From Datisca glomerata (lineage: Eukaryota > Streptophyta > Magnoliopsida > Cucurbitales > Datiscaceae): a stretch of DNA of 64,000 nt. How positions within the stretch are numbered: position 1 is the first letter of the stretch; every line of letters begins with the position of its first letter. The stretch covers positions 496,001 to 560,000 of the forward strand of contig QANY01012071.1 of the NCBI GenBank assembly GCA_003255025.1. Reading direction: 5' to 3'. Below the pieces are notes generated by a model. The model did not search any database and had not been told where the DNA came from. It was given only the letters and a program-made list of their open reading frames with translations. This document shows, one piece after another, positions 25,021 to 37,700 of this stretch. A program made the position numbers and the translations under genes.

Positions 25021-25880
25021 GAATGATGGCAACACCTTTTGGTTTTCAAGAAGAGCAATCAATTTCTAAACGTTCATTTTTGATGGAGTATATTTTTAGA
25101 AAATTAGAATGAGAATATTTATTCAATCCATTGATTATAATTTGTGAGAAATTGTCGAAAATGATCCCTACTTGCCTAAGTCACAAGACTTGACCAAGAA
25201 CGACAAAATTAAATTGTCTTTAAATGTTCAAGCTATAGATATTTTATATTGTGCCTTAAGTATAAATAAATATAATTGTATTTGTATCTGTGAATCTGCA
25301 AAAGACATTTGATATGTATTAGAAATAACACATGAAGCACATATAAGGTTAAAGATTCTAAGATTGATATTCTCATGCATGGGTATAAAATGTTTAAGAT
25401 GCATGAAATTGAAAGCATTGAATATATGTTTGCTCGTTTCAAAAGCATTGTAAATTTTGTTAACACTCTTGGTAAGACCTTTACTATAAATGATTTGGTG
25501 AGTAAAGTTCTTAGGTCGTTTTAAACATCATGGGAGAATAAGGCAATTGCTATTCGAAAAGTGAAAGGTCTTAAGACGTTTTCATTTGAAAAACTCATGG
25601 GATCATGTTGACTCATGAAATGGAGTACATGGATAAGGATGTGGACTACATAAAAGAAGGAAATCTATTATTCAAAGCCACATCTATTGAGAGCCAAAGT
25701 GAAGATGGAAATGAATATCTGATGCACTTTTCAAAGAAGCTTCGAAAGCTGCCCACTAAGAGGAAATGCACTCCAAAGGAAAAACCAATGGAAAAGAGAA
25801 GTCTGATTGCAAATGAACATGAAAATGTACATATATGCATAATGAGACATGTAGACAAAGTTAATAAACCCAAAAAATGA
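25021..25880 (+). pseudogene. UBN2-type gag remnant
   Basis: Broken frames read 'DKIKLSLNVQAIDILYCALS', 'KMFKMHEIESIEYMFARFK', 'VNFVNTLGKTFTINDLVSKV' and, from 25605, 'MLTHEMEYMDKDV...KATSIESQSEDGNEYLM'. This matches the order of the UBN2 (gag-polypeptide of LTR copia) domain. It should form retroelement particles. Stops near 25132, 25310 and 25524 abolish the frame. No pol follows; the adjoining sequence is LTR-like. Confidence 0.7.
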
Positions 25881-26539
25881 CATTTTCAAGAAATCACATG
25901 AATTATTTTTTGAGAAATACAAGCTTCTCAAAATATAAAACTATACAGAAATTCGTCGGAGAGGAATGGAAAGATGTGGAGATGTGTATTAAAATGTAAA
26001 AATGGCTCGCCTATTTATAGGGGAGAAGAATTGTCCCTGAACCAATCCGACTAGTTTGAAAATCAGTGGAACCAATGCTTGCTTTAGGGAATTATTCCTA
26101 AACAAGTACCAGTCTGACCGGTTAGGAAATTACGCAAGTAATTTCCTTTTGTGTAAACCGGTCACACCTGTCAGGGAACCGATCTGGCCGGTTTCAAATT
26201 AGTTCACCGTTTTCCTACCAATATGATCAGATTGACCCCAAAAATTAAACCGGTTAGGACACGGAACCGGGGGTGAATCGATTCGGTATCTACAGCCTGG
26301 CTCATGAGCGGTTCGATCCGGTTCTGAATTCTTTGATATGTTTCATGCCATTTATAATATGTCGCACGTATCTCGTCATTTACAGTTTTGATTGCCGTTT
26401 ATTCTTTTTGCATAAACACTTAAGATTAAGTGTTTTTCAACCTTGTTTTCGCATAGAACCTACACAATTAATTTAAAATATTAGTCCACGTATTATATCA
26501 TCAAAATTGTCACCTTGCTAAGGTCAACAACTTTGACCT

Positions 26540-26830
26540 TTGAATAGAGGCAACTATGGTTGGAAAATAATTCTGTTTATGTGGTGGTAATTCTTCGTTC
26601 TTGATCTCGTTAAGTCTCTTGACGTTGGCATATTGCATGTGATAGATGTTTAAATTTATTCGATCTGATGAGACTTTATTATCACTCACATTTATCGGGA
26701 GGATAACTAGGTTGCAGATTGATTGGCGTGCATGACCCCTAGTATAATTACTCCAACTTTGTGGTGGAGTGCTTTGATTTTTTGTTCTTCGTTTATTTTT
26801 TATCATGTTTGTGTTATGCCTTATCTTAGG
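26540..26830 (+). pseudogene. RNase H-like LINE 3' remnant
   Basis: The plus strand reads 'DLVKSLDVGILHVIDV', 'FIITHIYREDN' and 'VAD.LACM', the C-terminal part of the RVT_3/RNase H domain that ends many plant LINE ORF2 proteins ('HVYREGNxxADxLA'). It is on the same strand as the LINE piece at 23190, with the LTR block between them. In-frame stops are present. Confidence 0.55.
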
Positions 26831-27082
26831 TTATGTTGATTTTTTTATGTTTTCTTTTGTTCTCTTTTAATACATGTTGGGTTGGGTTAAATAATAAGGG
26901 TGTTATGGAGGTGATAACTTAATTGAGATGTTTTGATATACTTACTGATCTCCTATTACCAACAATTTTATCTAAAAAATAGAAAGATGCTTGGGAAACC
27001 AAAGAAGTTTGGCCCATTAACGTTAGGTTGTTGGTAGACATTTTTATGAAAATTGGCAGGAAAATACAGGTTTTGATGGTGA

Positions 27083-27239
27083 AGTTAAGTAAATAACCGT
27101 TCAGATTTTTGTTTAAAAAATGACCAAATTTTTAGAATTTACACATAAAACCACCAATGGTTCAATGTGATTTACTATTTCGCAAGCTATTTTTTGGCCA
27201 TTTTTGTTAAATTTGAATTTTTTGACCATTTACTTAACT
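27083..27239. repeat. Small MITE-like inverted repeat
   Basis: AGTTAAGTAAAT at 27083-27094 is repeated inverted at 27228-27239. The next bases also correspond imperfectly (ACC...AAAAAATGACCAAA against the complement of the right side). Length is about 157 bp, AT-rich, no frame. No target duplication was recognised. Confidence 0.5.
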
Positions 27240-27249
27240 CCCTTTAAAA

Positions 27250-28000
27250 ATTAGTCATTCATGTAGTTCTTTCTATAATTCTATCCTTCCAGAAGGACAA
27301 CCAAGTCAATCCCACTCGTCATCAGCATGATAGTTTTTTTTATGTTACTTTATATTTATTGAGTCACTATTAACTTTTAAATTCTTATATTTTTCGTTTT
27401 ATATTTGGGTTCTGTTTTGTTTAATTATTTCTATTTTATTACTTTAAATGCTTAAAGTTAGTAGTGAATTTGAGTTTTGAGGTGAAGTTAGGGAAGATCT
27501 AACAGATCATTCAGATCTGGACGAACTAGATCTGATCAACTGTCTTTTGCATCAATTTTTTTAACTTTTTTTTGCTTTGGCCTTACCCGATCTGATCCAT
27601 CCAAATCTGTCTGGACTGACCAGATCGAACAAATCATTTGTCGTTGCACAGTAACATCAGACAACCCGTATCCAGCTCTAATAGATATGTTTGAAAGTTT
27701 TTATTTGTTTGTAGTTATTTTTTCAAGAAAAACTCATCTCTTGAAGAAACGAGCTTGATGTAAGAAGCAAATCATCCCTTAAGGAGACGAGTTGGTAACA
27801 ACGTGAAACTCCCCTCTTGAATACTAGATATCCAGGATGGTGAAACTCATCTCTTCAAAAGATAATTTCTAAGGCAACTCAACTCCACGGCCTTCGATTA
27901 CTGATCTAGCAAGTTTGAAATCATTTTGAGAAAAAAAAAAATTTTGTGTGCGTTAAAGTGTATTAGTTTTTTAAATAGTTTCAAAACTATGTTACTTTAA
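27250..28000. other. Spacer, no supported gene
   Basis: AT-rich. 'agatctg/cagatct' phrases recur at 27496-27625 and 'ctcatctctt' repeats lie at 27730-27860. No frame or RNA gene is visible. Confidence 0.35.
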
Positions 28001-28004
28001 TTAA

Positions 28005-28112
28005 TTTTTTTTTACCAAAATTACAGTACATATTTTAAAAGGAACGGGAGATAGACTCAAATCCACGACCTTTAAGATATGAGTGCAGAGTAACCAACCG
28101 CGCCAACTCATC
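28005..28112 (-). repeat. tRNA-derived SINE head
   Basis: On the minus strand, TGGCGCGGTTGG (complement of 28094-28105) is a good pol III A box. GGATTTGAGTC (complement of 28054-28064) is a fair B box 30 bases on. The layout resembles an elongator-tRNA-like head followed by a short A/T-rich tail ending in a poly-A-like run near 28010. The acceptor and anticodon stems do not pair well, so this is not called a tRNA gene. Confidence 0.6.
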
Positions 28113-28224
28113 TTGTCGTTACTTTAATTAAATTCACTTTTTTTAAATCTAGTAGTTGCTCAAAAACCCTATTGACAACCTAAGTGCCAATCCTAAAAGA
28201 TTAAGAAAGACTTTAAAACAATAG

Positions 28225-28470
28225 GTATCAGACCAAATGGTGAAGGCCTTTGACTTACAAGTGGTGAAGACATTTGACTTAGAAGCTTGCTCCAAACTAA
28301 GTCATAGGTTTGAATCCTTATGGGTGCAAATATTTCATTAGAATCTTGTACCCTGAATTGTGTACGAAAACTTCTGATAAAAAAAGACACGAGTCTTGTA
28401 AGATCAGTTGGGTTCACAAAAACTAGCTCGGATAGTAAGAATATCATAATCATCATATCCCATTGAAATC
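28225..28470 (+). repeat. Possible second SINE-like repeat
   Basis: A B-box-like 'ggtttgaatcct' (about 28309-28320) follows an A-box-like 'tggtgaagacatttgac' about 50 bases upstream, with an internal near-duplication of 'tggtgaaggcctttgactta'. Weak on its own; kept because it lies close to another pol III-type repeat. Confidence 0.3.
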
Positions 28471-28880
28471 CGATGAGTCTTTAGAATTTACAGATATACT
28501 CATGATAGATGATCATACCAACCATCAGATAAATCTGAAGTATCTAACGTAAGTAAAGATGAAAACTTTAAGTTAATTTATGTACAAAATACAGTAAGCA
28601 AAACCCGAGTTTTACAGTCATGGCAAAAACATATATAAAACATGTTACCGTAGTAATTTATCACCAGTTATTTACACTTTTAAAAGGCGTATACGTGAGA
28701 GCGAGACGAGACTATATAACTGCTAAATCACAAGTGTTGAAATAATAACAGCATAATATACACCCAATATTCCTTGCTTATGTTAATCTAGAAATGCAAA
28801 ACTTCCTTTCACACGTCTCAGTAAACAGAAGTAACCTATAGTTGAGTCAGTAGTCAGTGCACTTCCATTTTAGGTTAAAC

Positions 28881-31726
28881 CTAAACATCATATACAGGTA
28901 AGCGCTCCTCGATACAGACTCGGCATATTGGGCACTTTTTACATTTCTCAGAGCAGTTGCTGACCACAACAGGAAAGAGTTAAGTTAGAAATGAGGATGA
29001 AGATGAAGGTTAGGAAGGTAGCAATCATAACTTTATGGTTTACAGGTTTGAAAATTTTGGTAGCATATTGATCATGGAAATTGGAAATGGATCTCCTTTG
29101 GTTGAGGATCCCAACAAGAAGGATTATGTTCCTTCCATCTAGACCCTTGAGTTCAGATCACGACGACCCAGATCAGCTTGGTGCGGAAGCTGATAAAAAG
29201 CAAGGTGAACCCATTTCTTTTTTTGCTTTTTTGGCTGTTTTGTCTTTTACTAGATCTGATCTGGACCGTCCATTTTTAGAATGGACGACCCAGATCGGAC
29301 ATACCCTCTCCTGTTTGGGATCCAGATCCACCGGCAATATAATTGACGTACCTGCAAAGTATGCGATGCCTACACGGAAGCAAGACGACACTAATTTCTC
29401 CCTCGAAGCAAACCCTACATAATACCTTTTCCTGCATAATATCAACACATTATTGATAAATCGAAAATGCATAAAAACAAAATAAAATGAGTAAAATTGA
29501 ATAAGTGTTTAACGAAGAATATTAATCAATTCATGGTAACATGTTAAACGTGAAATCGTTACAATAACCAAAAAAAGGCAATTTATAAGACTATAACAAG
29601 ACAAACTCACTACAAGTCACATCTGATCATAAAACAAAATAAGAGTCAAGAATGTAATATTTACATTTTGAAGCCTTTCAAACTCCCGCTGACTGTATTT
29701 CGTGATTTCAGTCTGCTCGCCAAGAGCAGCTTGAAGTCGCCAAACCTGAGAAGACGAGCATTAAGTTTGACACATGAATTATTAAACGTATTTAATCGAT
29801 AAAAAGAGTGAAAGCAAGTTGAGAGATGTAAAGTTAAACTATATGTAAAAATAAGAGCAAAAGAAAAGTAAAAAAAGAGAATGTGTCTGCACACCTCCTC
29901 AGCAAGATCTTTTTTGGGCATTTTCTTCACTATTTCAGGAGGATACCCTGAGAAAGTGTTATACCTGCATGGTCAGGGCTGCATGGTCAGGGATCAATTA
30001 CATAGATATCAGCATTTCCCTCTTCAGAACAAACTAATAACATGCATATTGACCTTGAAAATTTTTATTAAAAAAAAAAAAGTAACCAACGGTTTTTCTT
30101 AGTCCTCCCTTTTCTTGTATTTCCCTGGAATCAATCATCATCGTTTTGAAACATGAATAAAAGCATGTCTACGTCAAAAAATCTTGTTCACAGATAGTTT
30201 AAGACCCCTGTTTAAAATGCCTACGCCTTGGCCATGGATCCTTTTGCTCAGTTTTATGAAAAATAAGGCAGCAAAAAGAAATCGCTCTTGATTCCGAATT
30301 GAAATCAAATTGAATTCTTAGGTCCATGGACAGGGAAAAGCGAAAGAAGTCCTAGCATCAAAGAAGCTTTTTATATGATAAAGGAGAGAATATCGGGAAA
30401 CACAGGGTAGAGGATGGAGTTGTGCAGTTCAATAGAAATAAATTTCAATTCCTAATAACCTTGAATATAACACCATCAAGAGGATGGATTTGCCTGTGCT
30501 TGTTAGCTGTGGCATAAATGTTAATATAGCTTTTTACATGGTTGAGTCGATCATACCGACTGATTCACTAAAGGAGGAATTGGGTAAGAGAGTTGGAGAG
30601 GAATAGGATTTTGGCTGTGGGCAATGGAACAGAGGTGAGATATTGTCAATGCCATAACACTATAGAAAGTTGAGGTAAAATTGCTGACTCTAGCTCGCAC
30701 ATCTACAGCTATTCATCATTCCCAATTACCTGACTCTAGCTCTAAATCCAAGTCTGCCACATCGCCTTTTTTGCTTTTTATTAAACAGATAATAAAGCTA
30801 GATCTGAAACAAAATTGAACTCAGTTATGGAGCCCGAGCCACAATTTAGTAATATTTCAAGAAAATTACTGAACTCATTAGCTACTTTCCCCTTAACGCA
30901 ACATAGGGTACCATCCAAAATTATAACCACCAGAAGAATTATAAACTATAAAATAGACCTTATAAAAAGATACTAGAAAATAGATACACTTTTTGAATGC
31001 AGGCCGCGCAATGGTAGGGCTGCCATACAATAATGTAGACACAGAAAAGTGTCTGATATAGCAGAAGACTGCAGACATTTGATCTACCAAAAACTTTGCA
31101 CTAGCAAGAGCCAACTGCACGGGATTGCCGTGTTTTTATCCCAAAGACAAATATTCCGTCCTTGACTATATTCAAGGTTTACCATACTTAAATATCTACT
31201 CTATTTTTTCAGCATTACACATCCATGACAGCATGCATCATATTTGTACTGACAAATCCATAGTAACGTTAAAGAAAAATCACACATCAAGAGAGGCACA
31301 GGAAAGAGCAAAAGAAGACACATTTCCATATGCAATACCGGTGTTTTATATCTAAAAGCACACCCATCAGTAAAAAGAATGCCTTATAGTTTTAGATCAT
31401 GGAAGTAAATGAAATACGTACCCAGAAGCCCCCTCTTGGAATAATCGGGCCTGCTCCTCTCTACTTCCTTCATCAATTGACCACCAACCCAGAAGCCTGT
31501 TTTCACCATATAAAATGGTATGATCCATACATCATGTGCCACATCTAGCTTAAATACATATAGGTCCGCCATCTGAACTAATCAATTCTCTTTCTTAAAA
31601 TGGTTAGCTCAACCCATTTCAAAGAAGAAGAAGAGGAAGAGAGAGAAAACTAATCAATTCTCACCCAAAAAAGAACTAACCAATTCTCTTTCTCAAAAAG
31701 GTTACCAAGGCTCAATCCACTTCAGA

Positions 31727-31768
<42 letters not shown>

Positions 31769-34700
31769 NNNNNNNNNNNNNNNNNNNNNNNNNNNNNNNN
31801 NNNNNNNNNNNNNNNNNNNNNNNNNNNNNNNNNNNNNNNGAGAGAGGGACGGAGGGAGGGAGAGGGGGGGGGGGGCTGTGTGTAAAGGCTATTACCTTGA
31901 ACCACGGTGCAAGAACTCCAAGCATTCATGAGCTCTCGAAGAAAATCTGAAATAAATCCCCGTCCCAGATTCACTTCGTAATAGTCGTACAATCTTCTCC
32001 ACCAACCTAGATGCTGAAGATAGTACACCAGCACCTTGTAATAAAAAAAGAGGCGAGAAGAGAACTGGAAGTGGTATATCTTTCACACTTGCAGGCGTTC
32101 CCTAAATATTGAATACAACAGAAATAAGATAAACATTAACAGCCATAATTTAAACTCTGGTACCATGCATACCTCTAGGCGCATACAGAGGAGGATCTGA
32201 AAGCCAATAATTGGAATTTTCATAACATGACCACCAATGTCTTGAAGGCCACACATTCTATCCTGATGCAAATCCTGCTCTGGTGAAACTATTAAACCGC
32301 TGTTCCAATCTAAATATCTAATAATCGTAGAGGATGATTCGGCTTCTCTTGTGCGCGGATTTCTATGAATTACAGGATTAGACCACTTTGTACAGACAAG
32401 AAATGCAAAGCACTCTGCAATGCTGCACCAGAAATAAAAGAGATTCAGGCTTATTATCCACCTACATTCTTGAGAACAAATCTATTGGCAGCTATTCGAT
32501 AGTAGATAAAAGCTTATATTTACTCCACTTATCCAAAACCTTGGAAAAGTAATCCATTGACACAATTTTCAATGCAGATTTGTTAAGATAGAAATATAAT
32601 TATACTGGCACATGAACTGTACCCAAAATTGATAAACAAGTCCCACCAGCCAAGAGCACCAACATCGCCTGCATTTCCTCAGTGAAAATAGGAAAATCAG
32701 AATACACTAAAACTTCAGAGTATGCAATTCAGTAATCATTAAAGATGTGAAAGAAAAGAAACAAGTATACGAAAAACATCATAACCAAAAAGTTTTATCC
32801 AACCTTTTGTAATAGAAACTGCTTGGTTCAGATTTTATATTTCGAGGAAAAAATCTTGATCGGTACAATTAGAGGATAGCGATTTATACTTCCCAAGAAT
32901 CAATGCTATTTCGTACATATAGTTTTTTTTTATAAGAAACAGAAATATTATATATATAAAAAAGAGATAATGTACAAAGTAGGTTTGGAGGAAAAGAATT
33001 CCTAACCGAACACCAAAAGCTTATAGTTAGTCTATACGAGCTGTCATCCAATTACAACTGAGCATAAATAAAGAAACATCCTTAAAAGCCTTAGTATTGG
33101 CCGCCCAAAAAGAAATGAAAAACTGTATTTTCTCTCAGACTATTAACATCGTCAAAGGTCTCTTAAACAATTCTTTTGTTCCTCTCTAGCCAATTGTAGC
33201 AAAAAATTGCGAGCGCACCAAAACACAAGAGTGTTTTAAGTTTCTTGTATAGTGAGTATAGGTTGCCTAAAATATATCCATGTCCATCTATTGATACTAC
33301 CAATACATAAAATCAGATAATTGCTAGCCTTGGCCCTCCACAAGGTACTTAAAAACAAAATCAAAATTCATGATATTAAGAGAACAAAATTAGAAACTTT
33401 CCTCATTCCATAGCGTACCAATTAAAGTGAAGACTATAGATGACGCAGATACATTTTACCTTTACCTTTCCATTTTCTGATCAGATCCAGAGGGTAATAT
33501 ATAATAGTATTAGTATTTAGTAGTGAATCAGGATGGCAGTAGTGAATCAGGATGGCAAATTATTTCAAGCAGAAGCACATGAAAAAATTGCAAGAATGGC
33601 AGATTGTTCAGAGTCACATTAAGATTTGCAAGCTAGGAGGTACAAATACAGATGGAAAATGATTAAAAGTCGTATGATAAAGGCACATCAATGTGTCAGC
33701 TAATTTGGATATTAGAGTATAACACAAGACAAGAATATATTAAAAGTAAAGATAAGAACTTAAAAGTACCGTCCATCTTTTTTAAGGTTTGCAATCTTCA
33801 CTGGTTATAAGGTACTGCATTTAAATCATTGCCAGAATTCTTGATTTAGCTCTTCTTTTATTTCCATTAAAGAAATAAATCCTGGCTAAAATTTAGTTAA
33901 TACTTGATGCAGAACGTTGAAATCACTGGATATATTTTCAATGATAAGTCGTTTATATACTTGGATGTATATAAGAGGCATAATGGGAATTCAATAAAAC
34001 ATACGTAACAAAAGCATAAACAACATCTACTAAATAAGAACCAATGATCTTAGGAACTGCTCTGTATACAGTGTTTTATTTCCAAAGAAAAAATGGTAAT
34101 TTTTCACAATTTGAATGCAAATTAAACATTGTTATCTTTTGTAGTAGAAGGGCATATAAAAATTACCACATAGCTTTAGTAGGGTGAAGATTGTGGCAGC
34201 AACAAAGAAGACCATGGAAATTGCAACCCAAAAGTGCTACAAGAAGTAGTTAAGAATATCAGTAAAAAACCATATTCAATGAGTCTATACTTGGAGAAGC
34301 TGACCTGCTCAAAGCACTTGTCAGAGAATATCAGAACCGGACCAGTGGTTCCGAAATCCCACTCATACGCATTGTCTTAACTCTTATACATGCTTATAAT
34401 TCCTTAATAATATGAATAATGCTCATTGACAAAAGTCTTAGATTTGCTAACAACAATTCTCCACAGAAGGCACTTTATTGTGCATAACACAAAAGATAAT
34501 CAATAAAATAAGAGAATGCAATTATTTTCTCAGCAGTAATTGAATCTAGATCAGACAACAGCAGTATCACACTTCCCTCAGAGAAGACAATGAGAGAACT
34601 GCAGAGGAAAAAATAAACATGCAAACAATAGTCTGGGTGAGAAGAAGTCAGTGAATGCTTCAAACAGATAAGGTTTTCCATATGCTTTAAACATCCAGGG

Positions 34701-37700
34701 AAAATAAAATAGACTGTTCCCTACAAAATGCATCTATTATTTCGATAAAACTTACTGGAAGTGTCTCCCATATCGCCTCATCACTCAAGCTCTCATCATC
34801 ACCTGGCATCAGAGCCCTACACATTCTGTAAAACATATGAACATAGGATAACAAGTAAAAGAGACAGTGTATCAAACCAGAATGCAGCAAGCAGTTATAA
34901 CCCATTAATCTTTATTTTATTGGTAAAAATGTAAGTGTATTAGAAACAAAAAAAACACCCTTAGGGCTGTACAACTGTGAAATAAAAAAAGGAGTCCAGC
35001 TGACAAAAAAGCGAGGCGAGACTCAAGAATAGAATCTAGAGAAAATATAACACAAATCTTGTTTGTCGAGAAAATTGTCAAAGAGGTCAGAATACTGTGG
35101 AGACTAATTTGAATCCCTAAATGCTCCTATACATGCCCATTTCCCAAGAGACAAGGAGAACCGTCTCATGAAACGCAAATATCCATTTCAGCCGGTCCCC
35201 CATCAGTGAAAAAGTCTGCTAGCTGCAAGACTAAACTTGGGTGATCATACGCATTAGAGATTTAGATATTTCAAGAACTAGCATTTGATGTTTAAATTGC
35301 TTAGCTTTTAAGATGAATGGTAATATGCCACACCGATACTTTTTCGAACTCATCTTTCACCTCATTGAAAGTGAGAACCAGTAACATTTTTAATCAAGAA
35401 TGCTATTAAACTTCCAACATTCAGGTGATGTTTGGTTTGCTTCATGGAATCAGAATTGGAATGAGAATAAGAATGAAATCAAAATCAAAATGAGAATCCA
35501 TTTTAGTGTTTGCTTTATACCATGGAATAAAGATAGGAATTGTTAATGACCTTCATTCTAGCGTTCGGTTTACCATTTACAATTGCATGTAATGCAAGAT
35601 GTTGACAAAATGACCCCTCATTAAATATTAACTTAACGAAATAACCACATGATAATATTTAATTCATAAAATATTTATTCAGTCATATGCCTTCATTTAT
35701 CAGATGAAAGAAGGCTTACCAATGAAATTATTAACTGTGTAAGTGTCGTTATGAAAAAACAAAAGCGATGACCATTATGAAAATTTTGTCAAGTGAATAT
35801 ATATATAGGAAAATGTGGGGTCCTTAACGTTCCCCTAAAAGAAAATGATGGCTTATTTAAGAATTTGCATAGGGTTAAATAAGAACTTGAATAAGGTTGG
35901 TTAATGATAAGGTAGAAAGGATTGTGTGAAAACCCGTGATCTTGTGCTTGATTTCTTGAAATCAGCTACTTAAATTTTGTTTATCTAGTTTCCTAGAGTA
36001 GAGTAATTTAGATTCCTTTTTTTTAATATTACTGATTATTAGTTTTTGCCTATATTTAGATTACTTGATTAGTGGGATATTTAGTTGCTTGATTTGAGGA
36101 AATGATTTCCTCCATTCTTTATATAATTACCTTGTACACACTATTCAAAATATAGAAAATTATTCAAGATTTTCTACATGACATCAGAGCCCAAAATTCA
36201 ACTCTGTAGCATTTTTTCCGGTGAACAGAAATTCACCATGTCCACGGAAAAAGACACAGGAAAAGGCTCCTCTTTACCCGAAGTTACTTCGGGTTCTTCG
36301 AGTACTTATGGCGTCACAGATAGCTCTCCACTTCCCATTACTGGGCACAAACTGAATGAGAATAATTACCTTCAATGGTCACAGTCCGTCATGATGTATA
36401 TCTGCGGAAAAGGAAAGGATGAATACCTCACTGACGAAATCAATGTTCCAGAGGCAGGAGATTCCAAATTCAGACTCTAGAAGACAGAAAACAATATGGT
36501 CATGTCCTGGTTGGTCAATTCTATGACCGATGAAATAGGGGAAAATTTCTTGCTCTATAGCACGGCTCATGAGATATGGGATGCTACAAAAGAATTCTAT
36601 TCAAGCAAAGAAAATGCTTCAGCAATATTCGAGATAGAAACCACTCGTCACGATCTCCATCAAGGAGATATGTCAGTCACACAATTCTACAATACTCTCA
36701 CTCGGCAATGGCAGCAGCTAGCTGTACTTGAAGATCAGAAATGGGACTGCCCAACTGACATGAAGAAGTTCAAAGAATTTGTGGAGAGGAAAAGGATTTA
36801 TAAGTTCATGTCGGGACTTAATGAGAATTTAGATGAGGTCCAAGGAAGAATACTAGGGACGAAACCTTTGCCAAACATCCAAGAAGTCTTCTTCAAGGTG
36901 CGTAGAGAAGAGAGCAGGAAGAAAGTAATGATGGGAGAGTCAGCCATCCTCCCTAACTCAGATAACTCATCAGCTCTAGCAGCCCGAGGGGTCCAAAACT
37001 CAAGCTACGACAATCGGCTAAAGAAGGGAAGACCATGGTATAACCACTGTCGAAAACCAGGCCACACTCGAGAGACTTGCTGGAAAATCCATGGTAAACC
37101 TGCAGATTGGAAACCTTCAAGACCTACTTCTGACAAAGAATTTCGTGGAACCATGTGGCTGCTGAAGAAGGATCTTCTACCTCCACAGAATCCAGTTCCT
37201 TCACCAAGGAACAACTTGAAACACTTCTAAAGATGTTCTCACAACAAGCATCTACTCAGAATACCATTGGAACGGGATCTTTGGCACACAAAGGTAATTG
37301 TTTGAGTGCTCTCACTGTTAAGTCAAAAAACAGAAGCACATGGATAGTGGATTCTGGTGCTTCTGATCATATGACAAGAGACGCCTCTCTTTTCCAGATA
37401 TACAACCCATGTCAAGAGAATATTACTGTAAAAATAGCCGATGGGTCAATTTCTAAAGTAGCTGGAACAGGTTATATCATTATTTCAAAGGACATAACTT
37501 TAAATTCGATTCTCCATGTTCCTAATTTGGACTGCAATCTTCTGTCAGTAAGCAAATTCACTCAAGGACTTAATTGTGTTGCTAAATTTTTCTCAAATCG
37601 ATGTGAATTTCAAGTTCTGGATTCGGCGAAGATGATTTGCAGTGCTAAGATGTGCTCGGGTCTTTATCTACTCAAGGAAGATGTACCGCCTAGAAGACAA

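Larger units (their letters stand above)
24041..26490. mobile_element. Rearranged LTR retrotransposon block
   Basis: Two repeat relations are visible. Bases 24480-24650 recur in direct orientation at 25912-26075 ('gtcggagaggaatggaaaga', 'tatttataggggagaagaat'). Bases 24050-24245 recur inverted at 24738-24935 ('ttttattataattgcg', 'agtcaatacttt'). Between them lie a primer-binding-like site at 24976 and a gag remnant on the plus strand. The simplest reading is parts of two oppositely oriented copies of one LTR family joined together, inserted in a LINE. TATA-like TATTTATAGG lies at about 24580 and 26012. Confidence 0.6.

Noticed and set aside
28045..28112. A tRNA gene
   Set aside because: Boxes are present, but acceptor and anticodon stems do not pair convincingly; SINE head preferred.
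31702..32034. 110-codon frame across the gap
   Set aside because: It translates the GA tract and Ns; the true coding exon here is 31896-32101 in another phase.
34925..35060. Second LINE 3' end in the intron
   Set aside because: Only a generic T-rich tail and 'ccctaagggtg' phrase; no coding remnant found, so evidence was too thin.
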